Origin: Scytalidium lignicola
Lineage: Eukaryota > Ascomycota > Leotiomycetes
Assembly (NCBI GenBank): GCA_002812745.2
Contig: NCSJ02000237.1
Coordinates: forward strand, 1-64,000
Length of the DNA stretch: 64,000 nucleotides
Reading direction: 5' to 3'
Shown here: positions 22,005-34,179 of the stretch, piece by piece
Layout: each line of letters starts with the position of its first letter
How positions within the stretch are numbered: the stretch's first letter is position 1
Notes under the pieces: model-generated
Told to the model about the DNA's origin: nothing
The model's database searches: none
What the model saw: the letters and a program-made list of their open reading frames with translations, nothing else
Position numbers and translations under genes: made by a program

Positions 22005-24076
22005 ATGGCAGACCTCGAAAGTGAGCCGAAAGTCCAACATATAACGGAAGAAAGCCATCACGAGAATGCTGAGTACGAGAAATCGCGTGGTTATATCGAC
22101 CCAGAAACGGCGGCATACACAGCGGGGACAGCCGTCCACATCGACGACCAGACGCGCAAACAGCTGTTCTGGAAGATCAACCGCCGTGTTTTAGCATGTA
22201 TGCTAGGTGTTAGTCTCATTGCTATCCTGATATAATCCTTCTCTGACGAGCTTTCAGACCTATTTTTGCCAGTCTCTGGACAAGGGAACCCTCGGATTTA
22301 GTTCCATCATGGGCATCCAGAAAGATGCGCATCTTACTGGATCAGAATACAACTGGCTCGGTACCATCTTGTACCTCGGTGTTTTAGTCGGCGAATATCC
22401 AACCAACCTCATAGCCCAGAAGGTGCCACTTGCAAAGTACTTGTCTCTGAAGTAAGTCTCTTCAGTACACCGTAACTGTATGTGTAACTGATCGCTAGTT
22501 TAACCAGCGTCTTTCTATGGGGTGTTGTGATATCAGTAAGTAGAACCAATTGCAGACGGTAATTCCTTCGTCCTGACGACTCCTAGTGTAGTGCTGCGGC
22601 GACGAACTTTCCAGGATTGATGGTAGTCCGCTTTCTCTTAGGGTCAGTTCTTCAACTTCTAACCTACAAAGGGAGTCTGTTAGCTAACCAACTAAAAGCA
22701 TCTTTGAAGCCTGTGTGCAGCCCATCTTCATTCTGCTGACTGCTATGTGGTACACCAAAGAAGAACAAACGGTCTTGACAAGTGTCTGGTATTGCAGTAA
22801 GTTCCTCGTAAAGCTCTTGACCCCTGATTTGCACTGACATACATTTAAATAGTGACTGGAATTCAGCTCATGGTGAGTAAAATTGATTAATTTTATCAAT
22901 TACCAAAATTAATAAAGACATCATCAACTAAATAATAACAGGTGGGAGGTATTTTAGCATGGGGAACGGAACATTATATTGGGAATTCCATCAAGTCATG
23001 GCAACTGCTCTTCCTAGTTCTGGGACTGACGACCTGCGCCTGGGCCGTAGCCATGTCATTTATCCTCCCGGACAGTCCAATGAAAGCCAAATGTTACTCG
23101 GAGGATGAGAAACGCCTTATGATCGAACGCGTGCGTGCCAATGAGACTGGAATCCAAAATAGAGTCTATAAGAAATACCAGCTTCTTGAAGCATTGAAAG
23201 ATCCTCTCACCTGGCTATACGCCCTTCTTCAAATCTCCAGTACATTGATCATTGGTGGCCTTGGTGTCTTTTCGAATATCATCATTAAGAGTTTTGGGTT
23301 CTCGACCTTACAGACGCAACTCTTAAACATTGCTCAAGGAGGTGTAACGATCCTTGTGATGGTTGGGGGCGCAAGCCTAGCCACTTGGACCAAACAGACG
23401 TGCCTGGTAATGCATCTCTGGACACTGTACGTGCAACAATCCCTCATCTAACTCTGACCTCGCATAGACAAATCTGATGTAATCTAGACCAGCAATTATC
23501 GGGACGGCCATCATTTATTCAATCCAGCCAGATGCTCATACACGGGTAGGCCTGCTAATTGCCTTCTACTGTACCCAGTTTATTTTAGCAGAAGGAAACC
23601 TCCTATTCTCTTTGATTTCGCGAAATGTTGCCGGTCAAACAAAAAAGTCCACTGTGCTCGCAATCACTTTCGTTGCATGGGCCGCTGGTAATGCAACTGC
23701 ACCACAAGTATATTTCCTAATAATACTGTCAATTTAGCCAATTGCTCACACGTCCATAGATTTTCCAGGCCTCAGACGCACCCCGATATCGCAAAGGTTT
23801 TACCGCACACTTTTGTCTCTATGTCCTTTTCAATATCTTCCTTCTGGCATACAGATTTATTGTTGCCACCCGCAACAAGAAGAAGAGAGAGGAGGCCAGA
23901 CTACTCTCTGAAGCTCAGACGACCGCTGGTACCTCAGAAGTTGATGCTAGTATTCAGCACTCTAATGCCTTCCTCGATCTGACAGACATTGAAAATCCCG
24001 ATTTCCGGGTAAGTTATCCCATAGCTAGCTGTTTTCAGCGTTTCTAACATTCCGGGATATGCAGTACGTTTTATAG
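22005..24076 (+). CDS. MFS transporter, anion:cation symporter (DAL5/allantoate permease) family
   Basis: Ten exons join without any stop to 524 residues: 22005-22208, 22258-22451, 22499-22535, 22587-22642, 22699-22796, 22853-22872, 22942-23426, 23488-23707, 23760-24008 and 24065-24076. All introns are GT-AG and short (46-69 bp). Exon 6 is a 20-nt microexon, and the last exon encodes only YVL. Family landmarks are DKGTLGFSS and IMGIQKDAHLTGSEYNWLGT, VVRFLLGIFEA, MWYTKEEQT, and the C-terminal FRYVL. About twelve membrane helices are expected. Relatives import organic anions such as allantoate, nicotinate, pantothenate or carboxylic acids with protons; the substrate here is not predictable. Its head-to-head partner is an aldo-keto reductase. 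Confidence 0.92.
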
Positions 24077-25088
24077 AATCAATATTCTACCCCCTTGTGC
24101 TCCAAAAATTGAATACAAGCATATTTGAGAATATCGTGGGGCTCGGAGTAGTTCACTGGTTAGGATGCTCCATCTTAAATATTTCGATATCTGAGTTATC
24201 GAAATCTAGATATACTTGGGACATCTTCTCAGTGCTTGAATGGAGCCTTCTCAAATATCGAAAATCTAGGTCTGTTTAAGAGTAATTCATAGTAAAATTT
24301 CCAACCACTCTCTGAATGTCCTCTAAGAAATATGCCACTGTTCCTTTTGCTTCCTCTCCACCGCCTCCAGTTGTGTTCTTGTGAAAATGTTTTCCCACAT
24401 AAAGAAAAACCTTTGATTCAAACAAAAGAGGATTTTAAGTGGAATTATCTTGACCATAATGGAAGTTTTCCAAAAGGCCCATGGCGATCATTGTTTTCAA
24501 ATCCCAAATAGCAAAACCATGATGCTGGAAAACCGCAAAATCGATCTTCCAAAAAGTAACAAGTCAAAATTAGCAATTGCTTGTTTAAAAGCAAAATCTG
24601 GAGAATAGAACAAAGCTAAATATTTTCCGGTCTATTTTTGCTATAAATGTAGAATCTGGACAACAATAAATTTGCTTCCTATTCAATATAATATAAAATT
24701 AACCTAAAGTGGCCATTGCTTCTTAGCAACAAAACTATCTGGATATATCTAACTCTGTATTATTTTTGNTTTTTCTCTTTTTATTATTAATTATTAATTC
24801 ATCCCAGAACTTCTCTGCACTCAAGTTTGAAATCTCAATATAAGTTTTTTCCTCCAGCTCAACAGTCCTCGATTAGCAACCGCATATCGCAACTCGAAAT
24901 AAAGGGCGATTTTCCAAATTGCCTTTGTCATATATTGCCTTTGGCTCATAAGAATGGACTACAGTTAATTGATTGGTAAAATTATCTAGATGTGTAGGGT
25001 TATTACATTTTAGATATTAGCTAATATTAATATCTAAATTTTGGATTTTTTTTTAGATGCATAAGTTTTAGTGCTATACAAAGAGCAA
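24077..25088. other. Gene-free region
   Basis: AT-rich sequence with no recognised gene. Near 24110-24260 short inverted segments (ATATTTGAGAA / TTCTCAAATAT) occur. An ambiguous base lies at 24769 beside a T run. Confidence 0.4.
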
Positions 25089-25283
25089 TTATTTCGTGGA
25101 AATATGCATGCATAAGTAAATGAATATAAGGAGTTCAGGCAGTAGTGAAGTGACATGTTCATTGTGTAGGAGTGAAGTCACTGCAGGCAACACGTTGTGC
25201 AGGACGTGAAGGATGGTAAAATTCGGAAGAAATTTCAAAATCGATTCCAGGATCTCAACTAGAAGAGTCTCAAATGGATTCAT
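25089..25283 (-). pseudogene. F-box-like N-terminal fragment
   Basis: A 64-codon frame starts MNPFETLLVEILESILKFLP, the shape of a fungal F-box (LP.EIL..IL..LP), and continues LHNVLPAVTSLLHNEHV. It ends abruptly at a stop, whereas fungal F-box proteins usually run several hundred residues. No continuation was found downstream on the minus strand. It is probably a gene fragment; function in SCF ubiquitin ligases is known for the family but not expected for this piece. Confidence 0.5.
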
Positions 25284-25877
25284 TCTTTTTTTCGCATCTT
25301 CGTAACTTTGTATTTTATATTCGTAATTCTTAGATTTCCGAATGCAGACTTGGGTTGGCTTTGCATACTAATAGGCTACAAATTAGGTCACCTGTTGCGG
25401 AACCAAAGCTCCGTTATTTTACAGTTAACGTACTTGTAGTCGTATGCCTACTTCTACTCCATTTTAACTGGATCTAGCTCAAAACACACCTTATTGTCTT
25501 CTATCACTGTATCAAAGTATCTATGACGGGGGCAGGGTAGACACTTGAAGAAAGAAAAATCCGACGAAAGCGGGGTCATAAATTTAGCAGATATATTTGT
25601 TTTTGTTTGCTCCGCTGGTTCGCCCGATTCATTTAGCTTGAATCTTTATTCAAATGGGACGTTGGCTCGGCTGGAAGAATTGTCGGGCTCATTTCAGGTA
25701 TACCTGAAATAAAGCGCAAAAAAGAAACAGGTCTCATTCTTCCCCCCCTTCTTAAAATTACAGCTAATGCATTTAACTATTTAATACGCCTGTTTTTTCT
25801 AGTGCCGCCATCTCGTAACCAGTAGTGGATGAAGTACTAGTTGGAGAGTCCTTCATGTTCATGCCCGTTACTTTTTC
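25284..25877 (+). other. Gene-free region upstream of the fasciclin gene
   Basis: About 600 bases with no coding region. It presumably carries the promoter of the gene at 25878; no specific site is recognised. Confidence 0.4.
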
Positions 25878-26827
25878 ATGTCGAGAGCCCTCTTGCCTCA
25901 AATACGTAAAAACATGCAACCACATCAAGTATTTTCCCGCGGATGGGTGTTAATAAGCTTTGTTGGACTGCTCTTCAATAATGTTGCTGCTGTCACCTCC
26001 CGTAGTTCCGCCACTTCAATCGCTGATCCCTATAACTATCGCAACGTCCCCTCTACTTATATCGCGGCAAAACCAGCGGGTGTAACGACACTACTGGATT
26101 TCATTAATTCGCGTCCCGATCTAACCTCCTTGGCATCTGTATTAGAGCAATGTGGTGGGTTTCAAGAGGCATTCGACACCAACCCTACCTGGAAATTTAC
26201 TTATTTTGCACCAAACAATGATGCCTTCAACCAACACACTGGAACGTATTTTAGCACCAGCCAGATAACACCGTAAGTTACGGATCGAGACCCATTTATT
26301 TTGAATTGCTGATGCTGACCGCTGATGTCCTGGTTGGTTAACAGGAAGGGAAAGTGGTGGATTGGAAACGCCATTATCAACCATTATGTACCGAATACGG
26401 TTTTGAATACATCTGCCTTCAACGAGACATATCAACGATTTCAGGTAAGAAAATTGATAAGGAAATTATCTCTTAGGCATTAACAAATTATAACGTATGC
26501 TCAATTTTAACGTTCTCTGATAGACCGCTACCTTCCTCTTTGTGGGCGCCCAAGTAATTAATGGGAATCTCACACTGAACCAGGTCGCTACAGTTGTGGA
26601 TGGTGACTTGGAAGTCACAAATGTAAGCTACACCACCTCTACGCTTTACTGATTTGTTTAGTGAAGAGTATTCAAAGCATAACAGTGCTGACTTGAAATA
26701 GGGCGTGGTTCATATTGTCGACAGGATCCTGGATCCTTCAGCGCAGATATATGAGAATGACCTCCCAAAGATTTCTCAAAGTTTCATCCCTGGAAGTTGC
26801 TCAAATCCATCATTGCCATATTGTTGA
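25878..26827 (+). CDS. Secreted fasciclin-domain (FAS1) protein
   Basis: Four exons (25878-26272, 26345-26444, 26524-26622, 26702-26827) join in frame to 239 residues. A second Met lies at residue 13 and may be the true start. A hydrophobic signal segment (VLISFVGLLFNNVAA) follows. One FAS1 domain spans about 65-220, with VTTLLDFINSRPDLTSL at its start, YFAPNNDAF as the H1-like block, INHYVP, and the closing VVHIVDRILDPS. FAS1 domains mediate adhesion at the fungal surface or wall. No GPI-anchor tail is seen: the C-terminus ends NPSLPYC. It is convergent with the alpha-galactosidase gene. Confidence 0.85.
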
Positions 26828-27384
26828 TATCAGTAACGGTGTAATAGAAGGCATGATATATCTCAGCCTAGGTTTTCAGCTATGTACTCTTAAATACTTA
26901 GTTTCCCAGTCATTACGAGGCAATTATGCCCACTAAGAGAACCTGCTAGAGTATTGAGATTCCAAGCAATTGTTTAAAAAATGACATTATCATTGAAAGA
27001 AATATCACAGATGGGAAATTGAAGGTGTATCAGCGATTGATGTGTCCGATATCCACTTAATACTAAATAGAGTTTGAAGCTTACATGAATTAATATCGTT
27101 GAGTGCCTTGGTACAATATGCTATAGCAAGACCTAAATCCGATAGGAAGAATACTGGGTTTTAACAGTTAGTCTGCGGTACTAACATTTTTAGTGACGAT
27201 CTAGGAACAACAATAGACAAGGACTTTAAGCTAGAGTAGAGTAGAAAAGACCAGACTGTATAAAGTTACAGATCACACGCAGAGTCCCGGCATTATAGAA
27301 GAGTTAACTGTTTGAAAATCTAAACGCGCCGTCTTCCAATATAAATTCTCAGTCTAGCTAGACTGGTAAAATCTTACAGCACCG
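26828..27384. other. Convergent intergenic region
   Basis: About 560 bases between the 3' ends of two converging genes. No feature recognised. Confidence 0.4.
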
Positions 27385-28844
27385 CTATTGAAGTTTGAAG
27401 ACCAGCGTCTGATATGGTTCGAGCACAATATTCACTTTACTGACTTTACTCCAGTTCTTCCCGGACCACAACTCTCGTACATTCCTTGGAGTTGGTATGC
27501 CTAGTCCCAGATTGTTAAATGATAGGGCTGCATTCTGTGCGTAGCTCTTCTCATTAAAGAGAAGCACCACGTTACCGTCCTGAAGCCTTCCGGCCCAAAC
27601 CTGTACCGAATCTTCAATGCTGGCACTTCCAATATAATTTACCGCTGTACCAAGGGGATCCTGGTTTATACCGATGATTTCTCTATTAGTAAGAATAGAA
27701 ATACTCTCTTTAGACAATGAGTTAATATCAGCTCCAATAATAAGAGGGGACTTCAACGCAGACCAAAAAGCGAAGTGAGTTTGCTGTTGGTAGAGAGTCA
27801 TATTTGTGTTGCCAATCTCGAGCATATCCATGTCAGCAAAGTGTCCGGGTGATTGATACTGGCTAATTTCTCTCATTTTCCGTATAATTGTTGTAACAGA
27901 GCATCCTGTGTAGCCCGTATTAAGACAATATGCTGTTTTACAGGCACAGCCAGTCTCGTTGTTAAAGGTCCCAGTAATATCCCCTGACATCCGGTACGAG
28001 TGACCAATGTCTAAGTTGTCAGAAAAACCTAAGTCGGAACGCAAACGGATGCATTTTAAAACAAGACACAGGTGTATCAACTTACTTCCACCCCAATGCC
28101 ACGGGAATTGGTATCCCCATTCACAAACAGCGTAAACAATCTCCCTACCCGACAGTAACAAAGCGTCGTTCATAACTGTGCGAAGTAACTTTAGACTCTA
28201 TCGTAGCTTTCAAATACTGATGTCACAGAGTGGAAAGAGGAGCTGTGAAAGAGAACATAACTTACCACCAAAGCGAACCTCTGGCGAATCAACCATCGCA
28301 GCAAATCCGCCGCAGTTATCGTATTTCCAATAATCGACCTCCCAGCTGGCTAAAGTGAGAGTATCTCTCTGCTCATAACCCCAGCTGCCGGGTCGAAATT
28401 CGCAAGTCATAGTGCCGCTGTCACCATATAGACCAAGCTTAAGTCCATGCGAATGCACATAATCAACTAGCGCCTTCATTCCATCCGGGAATGTAGTTGA
28501 ATTCGCCTGGAGATATCCATCGGCTGTCCTTGTCATAGCAGACCAACCGTCGTCAAGGATGATATACTCGTAACCGGCGGCTTTGAGGCCGAGGTCTTCA
28601 AACAGCTTGACTGTGCTCTCTATAATAGAGACATTATACACGGCCTTATAGGCATTCCACCTGTTCGGAGGACGGGTTAGAAAATCATGATGCATTTTGA
28701 TATTCTCGCAAAGGATACAAACGTGTCCCATCCCATTTGAGGAGTATTCCCCGATGAAGAGCCATGTCCGAGTCCATAACTTGGGGTGGTTGTCCATAGT
28801 GCTGCAAACGCATACAGCCAAATAATACTCCACTGGTTCTGCAT
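27385..28844 (-). CDS. Secreted alpha-galactosidase, glycoside hydrolase family 27
   Basis: Four exons (28844-28723, 28660-28266, 28175-28086, 28028-27385) join to 416 residues. A signal peptide covers about residues 1-24, then the GH27 start TPQMGWDTWNAY. The catalytic nucleophile is Asp155 in YWKYDNCGG, and the acid/base is Asp219 in SYRMSGDI. LDDGWS and GLYGDSG blocks of the TIM barrel are present. The third intron (57 bp) is in frame and has no stop, so retention would add 19 residues; removal matches the family better. The enzyme cleaves terminal alpha-galactosyl residues outside the cell. It starts the carbohydrate cluster that continues to 41.7 kb. Confidence 0.92.
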
Positions 28845-29697
28845 CCTTGCACAATAATTGGCAACGTCAACGAGTTGAGCAAATTTCGACACGTAACTGA
28901 TGGAATACCGGATTAGTCTGGAAACTTCACACTTAAGAAAGCTTACCCTCCTTTGAAGCTATCATCGCGACAAGCCGGCAGCTTCCCCGTAAGAAAAGAC
29001 CAAGCTCTGGAGAACTGCGGGGAAAAGGATACCCCGGCATTTCTTTATCCCGTGGTCCATGTTTCTATAATCACTACTAGAAAATGTGTACGGTGAACGA
29101 ACACGAGGGTCAGCTTTAGCAATAGACTAGATCAGTGAGAACTTCGACTGTCCGAGACTACACGTGTATCGCAGAGAGCTTCTATTTCTCTCGTCCGCGT
29201 CTCTTCTATATTCACACCTCTATCCACATACGAAAAAGTGTGAGTTGTGATATTAGGCGTGCCACTATCGGCCTTTATTCCGTTAACTATCCCGGTGAAG
29301 TATCTCTCGGTTTCTCCTTGAAATTCTGGTATCGCTTGGAGCCGAAGTACACGTGTAAAGCTAATTTATTTGTGTTCATGTAATATAATTTGAAGAGTCT
29401 TTTGCGTTTGGGAATAGCTACCAATGGCAATTGTCAGCACCACTCCTACCATTGTGCGTATTAGAAATTATATTTGTCTAATGAGTCTATTGATCTATAT
29501 CGACTATCTTTATAAGCCACTGCACTAGGAGAATTACCAGAAATACATATGAATCCGTTCTTGTTATCTAGAACCAGATGCCTCTGAAGTCATTGGCAAA
29601 TGAAAGGTACATATCAAAGGATAGACCTCTCCACATTGCAACACCTTCCGATTTATTTGCTTAGTCAATGCAAGGCCTCAAGTATTGATTCTCTACA
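28845..29697 (-). promoter_or_regulatory. Upstream region of the GH27 gene with two TACACGTGTA palindromes
   Basis: The 853-bp gap holds the promoter of the alpha-galactosidase gene. The 10-bp palindrome TACACGTGTA occurs twice, at 29159-29168 and 29348-29357. Its core CACGTG is the usual bHLH (E-box) site. Use as an operator is inference. Confidence 0.4.
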
Positions 29698-31389
29698 TCA
29701 TAACAACGATGCCTCAGTTACGAGACCCATATCCAAAAGCATATTACCGAACAGCATGAAGTAGTAGTCAGCATAAACTAACCCGTGGTCTGCCCAACGC
29801 CTAGGAGCATATTCGTAGTTGTTGATCGTGGCACCACTCAGAATCGTATCTCCAGATATATGTTCAGAATGAGTACCGTTCATCTGAATATCTGCCAGTG
29901 AAGTAACTGTCCCAGGCTGTTGGGCTTCGGGATGAGAAACTGAGCTGTGGTCGTGCCAAGTTGGAAGCAAGGTTTCAGATTCAGAGATATGGAGTCGTAA
30001 TGCAGGGCGATTTAGATATTTTGTCAAAGTTGCTTGCACCATTTGCAGACTGGTGGTCAGATAGTAATTCTCCTCACTGCCATCATCCAAGTTTATCTTC
30101 TGACTACTCTTGAGTCGCATCACGTTGTGGATCGAAAGCATTCCGCAGGCAGCGATCATGGCTGCAGAGGTGTCTCGTGGTGTTGTTTCAGTCACTGGGA
30201 CCGAAAAATCCCAACTTGGAACCTTGTCATCGGGCAGATGAGTAATGAAGAAGTCTGCTAGGGAGCAGGCAGTCTCAAGGAACGACTCATCGCCAGTCCA
30301 ATGGAAAGTCTGGACAAATCCCAGGATTCCCCACGCTTGTCCACGAGACCAGCAACTGCTGTCGTTGTATCCTTGGTTGGTAAATGTGTCCTTAGGCTGT
30401 CCCGTAACCGTGTCGTAATTGACTACGTGGAAAGTACTGTTGTCAGAGCGGATATGATGCCGTTGGGTTGTCTTCGCATGAGCTACAGCGATCTCATATA
30501 GCCGGTGATTTGCCGTCTCCTTGGCGACCCAGAAGAGCATATCCAAGTTCATCATATTGTCAATAATGACCAAAAAGTCCTTTGACGGGTCTGTAAAGGA
30601 GTATCGCTTGGTAATACAAACATCCCAGCTTCGGAGAGATCCTACTCGCTCATTAAACCGACAAGCCAGCGAGTTTCCGGCTACGAGGAGACTGCTATAT
30701 GCACGAGGATCACGCTCTAAATCCCAGGCCTTCTTTGCCCATGGAGCAATCATGAATCCTAGGTCATGTGTGTCAGTCCTGTTGGCGTTCTGGTAGAGAT
30801 TACACGTCCACCATTGACACAAATGCTGTAGGAGTAGCGGATGAGGGACCTGAGCTTGTTCCCGCGGTAGGTTCAATGAGAAAAACCTTGGATATTTTAC
30901 CTGGCGCTCGCGGAGAAGATAAAGTGACCCAGGAAAAAAGCCAGATGTCCAGAATTCTAGGGAGCGATAGACGTAACTCGTACTTCCGGGCTCTGTGTAC
31001 TCAGGATACAGATTAGGTGGCTCGCTCTGGAAAGAGTTATCAATAACACGTCAGCTCATCACTGTATCATGGAGTAACGGAACACCAGATACCTTTCCGA
31101 TTCCCTGACTTGCCACTTTCCACAGCTTGGCTGTTACAGACTCAGAATAGAGGGAATTAATCAGCGAAGTTGTCACCCACTTTGGCGTTTCTACTAGACC
31201 CAATGACTGTCTTCCGAGTTTTATCTTTTTATAAGGAACTCGATCCTATATTGTTAGTACACCACTGTGAATTCTTCCATCGATAGACCTATGACCAACC
31301 TCAGCTGCGTCATTGAGTACATTGATTAAAGCTGGCGATGGGTTTACTGGCCGTTTCAACCTCGAAGGTCGGTCCTTTTTGGTCGTCAT
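29698..31389 (-). CDS. Unsaturated glucuronyl hydrolase, glycoside hydrolase family 88
   Basis: Four exons (31389-31300, 31245-31093, 31026-30901, 30849-29698) join to 506 residues. The first intron has a weaker GTTGGT donor but a CTAAC branch site 9 bases before its AG. Family landmarks are LEFWTSGFFPGSLY, THDLGFM (Asp152), VIIDNMMNLDMLFW (Asp220, in the segment carrying a catalytic Asp of GH88), NYDTVTG and SSCWSRGQAWG. The C-terminal APRRWADHGLVYADYYF closes the alpha/alpha barrel. GH88 enzymes hydrate 4,5-unsaturated uronic acid ends left by polysaccharide lyases. No signal peptide is seen, so it probably acts inside the cell on imported oligosaccharides. The neighbouring lyase-like genes fit this role. 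Confidence 0.88.
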
Positions 31390-32607
31390 AGTGGTTGTTG
31401 AATAATCATAGATATATAAGTCGGGTCTTTAATGATTATTAGGAGTATATAGAGTTAGTTGCTCTACTCAAAGTGCTACCTAAGGCTAATTCCTTTTAGA
31501 TATATCTATGCTACCGACAGAAAGAGAGGAGAATGGATGCAATAGGAGGAACACACTAGTGAACAATGCAAATGCAGGAATACTAAAGAAACCCTCCGGT
31601 AGGGACTCCAATAACCTATAATGCGGAAGTTCTATCTTTTGCAAAATTGCACCCACAGATGCCTTCGCATATTCCCGGAAAATGTACCGGGGAAATAAGC
31701 CAATGACGGTGCNAAAAAAAAAGNACCTCAATAGATCATTTCCGGCCAATATGTGTTTGATTTCTCATTAATCCCTAGTGCACACAAAGTAGAAAGCCAT
31801 ATTGGACCAAACGAGTGCATACCGGTGAGCGGGACAATCTCCGGAAGGGTCTCCGGCGGACTGTAACTGTGGAACTTCCTCGCGTTATCCACTCTGGCGA
31901 TTCCGAATGATTTCAGTGTTTACCTCAAAAGGCATACGGTATTTCTTTCTGCTTCAAGGATGCTAGCTTTTAGTGTTTGTGTGTGCTGAGGCATCATTCT
32001 GCGACTCGTGGATCTGCGAATTGTACAGTAGTTCAGATCATGTTACTGTTATCTTTCTTGACCCGTTATGTTTAGAGATAAATCCAAGTTGTGAAAAAAA
32101 AATCTGTGTACATAAACGTTCCGATATGATATCACCATCATGAATTTATATCTCTAAAATATGTTTACTACTTAGTATTATTCTGGTTCTGGGTTGGTTA
32201 TAATTGATGTTGAAACGGCTGACTATGAGAAGGGAATGGAAAATATACTCAAACCCCATTCTTCAAAATCGCATTCAAGGTATCAATGTGTGTCTAAGAT
32301 TCTTCCACGGTTTAATGGAACCTCTAAATAGCTTCCGCCTTTGCCTTTGAGATAGGGCCCCGGGCTTTACCCCACAAAAAAATTAATGGCTCAAGCAGGT
32401 ACCACTAGACACCATAAGTATATAAAGTATCGTGTAATGTGGTGCGAGAGCAGGGCGGTACTCAACACACACAACGCAGCAGATTAAGTGTTTCCGGTCT
32501 CTCTATTATACTTCTGGTCGCAGTTATATTGTAACTGGCGATGCACAACAGAGTTAGTGGCTTCCCAATTGGCTCCGCCCGCGATTCATACACGCCAAGT
32601 CTAACTC
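31390..32607. promoter_or_regulatory. Divergent upstream region between GH88 and the first lyase-like gene
   Basis: This 1.2-kb region separates two diverging genes. It carries a pair of TCTCCGG motifs at 31838-31844 and 31850-31856, followed by CGGCGG. CGG triplets of this kind are the usual contacts of Zn2Cys6 regulators. Ambiguous bases flank an A run at 31713 and 31724. Regulation by the gene at 38.9 kb is speculation. Confidence 0.35.
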
Positions 32608-33883
32608 TTGCAATATGTATTCCTTCATACCCTCTGGTATGCGATTGCCCTCTGGGGTAGCAGCATCGATGCTCGCACCCAAGATATTACAGGCATTTTC
32701 GGGCCGGTCCCGCTGATTGGCTCCCAGCCAGGAATCAATATCAACAAATACCTAAAGCAGAAACCTTCCGACTTCGTCCACCCAGGCATCTGGCACACAC
32801 ACGAAGATCTAGAGCGTATCCGCACCGGAGTCCTGGAAAAGAAGGAGCCATGGACATCTGCCTATGAGCAATTCAGCGTGGACTTTTATTCACAGGCAAA
32901 CTACAGCATCCAAGGACCAAAAGCTTACCTATCACGAGGATTGATCAGCAACTATACGACATTCACAAACGATGTCCGCGCGGCATGGCAAAATGCCATT
33001 ATGTGGTATATCACTAAAGATCAAGGGCACTGGCAGCTTACATCGGATATTCTCAACGCTTGGGGCAGCAACTTGACTGATATTGTTGGTATAGATCGGT
33101 CCTTATTGGTTGGCCTGGAGGGTGACCTCTTTGTGAATGCTGCCGAAATCATGCGCTGGGAAGGCAACTGGACAGAAGCTGGAGCCATCTGGTCTGGCGG
33201 TTCAGGATTTAGCAACCAGCTCTATTGGCTTTTCTCGCGACAGTCCATACCAATTGGCCAAGCTAATTATGGAATGGTCAGTATCAAAGCTTTATTGGGC
33301 TTCGCTACGTATCTGGGCGATGTCAACCTGTATAACTATGCGATCAATGCATTTATTAACGACCGATGTGCTGGTCTCTTCACACTCTATGAACCGACTA
33401 CTGGTCAGAGCTCAGAATCGGGTCGTGATCAGGGTTAGTAGCAAATATTTATAATTACTTGCAGATTTATTACTGATGATTATCATAGGCCACGCGACCT
33501 CCGCGCTCGGGTGGACAGCGCTAGCTGCTAAAACGGCACAGAGTCAAGGAGTAGACCTATTCAGCCTTGGAGACAATTTGCTGCTTAAAGGAGCTGAATA
33601 CGCCGCCAAATACAATCTCAATTATACAGTCGATTATGACCCCTCATGGTACCGCTGTGAGGCCGTGCTCGTAGATGGGCCATGGAAAACTATATCGGAA
33701 CAGAACCGTGGAATTACCAACCAACGTCCTGTATGGGATATGATCTATTACGAGTATGCAGTCAAAAGACGCCTTCATGCACCTTATACCAAAGAAGCTG
33801 TGAAGGCTGAGGGCTTTGAGGGTCGTGTTAATACGAATATAGACGACCTGCCGAGCTGGGGTTCTCTGGTGTTCGCCTACTGA
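32608..33883 (+). CDS. Secreted alginate-lyase-superfamily protein (first copy)
   Basis: Two exons (32608-33433, 33489-33883; 55-bp intron) give 406 residues. The N-terminus after a TTG reads like a signal peptide (YVFLHTLWYAIALWGSSIDA), but no in-frame ATG exists downstream of the TAA at 32602-32604, so the true start is unresolved. Landmarks of the alginate_lyase domain (alpha/alpha barrel) are FVHPGIWHTHEDLERIR, then AWQNAIMWYITKD, and ESGRDQGHATSALGW in the centre. Members cleave uronic-acid polysaccharides (mannuronan, glucuronan) by beta-elimination; exact substrate is unknown. The GH88 gene next door would process such products. A second member lies in convergent orientation 296 bp downstream. 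Confidence 0.75.
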
Positions 33884-34179
33884 GCAAGAGTTTTGTAATG
33901 CTCTGAAGTACCGAAAAACGTGTATGCCCAAGATTACCGTAATTTTGATACTCATACAAAAAAATTAGAATTTTTCATCGGGTTTTGAGACAGTTGACAC
34001 GTAGGGTCTATAATTTCTATATCTATGTACTTGTCTACCCTACAACATCCATCGCGACTAACCTCAGCCCTTCCGAGCCGGGCCCCAGGGAAGAGCTTTC
34101 AAAAGATCGGGAAAGGTTTGTAAGTGTTACTGACAGTACATCTGAATGGAGCTGAATCTCGATGTATATCTAGAATATT

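Noticed and set aside
28029..28085. Possible retention of the in-frame GH27 intron as coding
   Set aside because: It has proper GT-AG borders, and its removal gives better agreement with GH27 spacing before the acid/base Asp.
29135..29383. 82-codon plus-strand frame between GH27 and GH88
   Set aside because: No signal or domain; lies in the GH27 promoter region.
31486..31749. Minus-strand 87-codon frame upstream of GH88
   Set aside because: Contains ambiguous bases and no recognisable domain; the GH88 start is explained without it.
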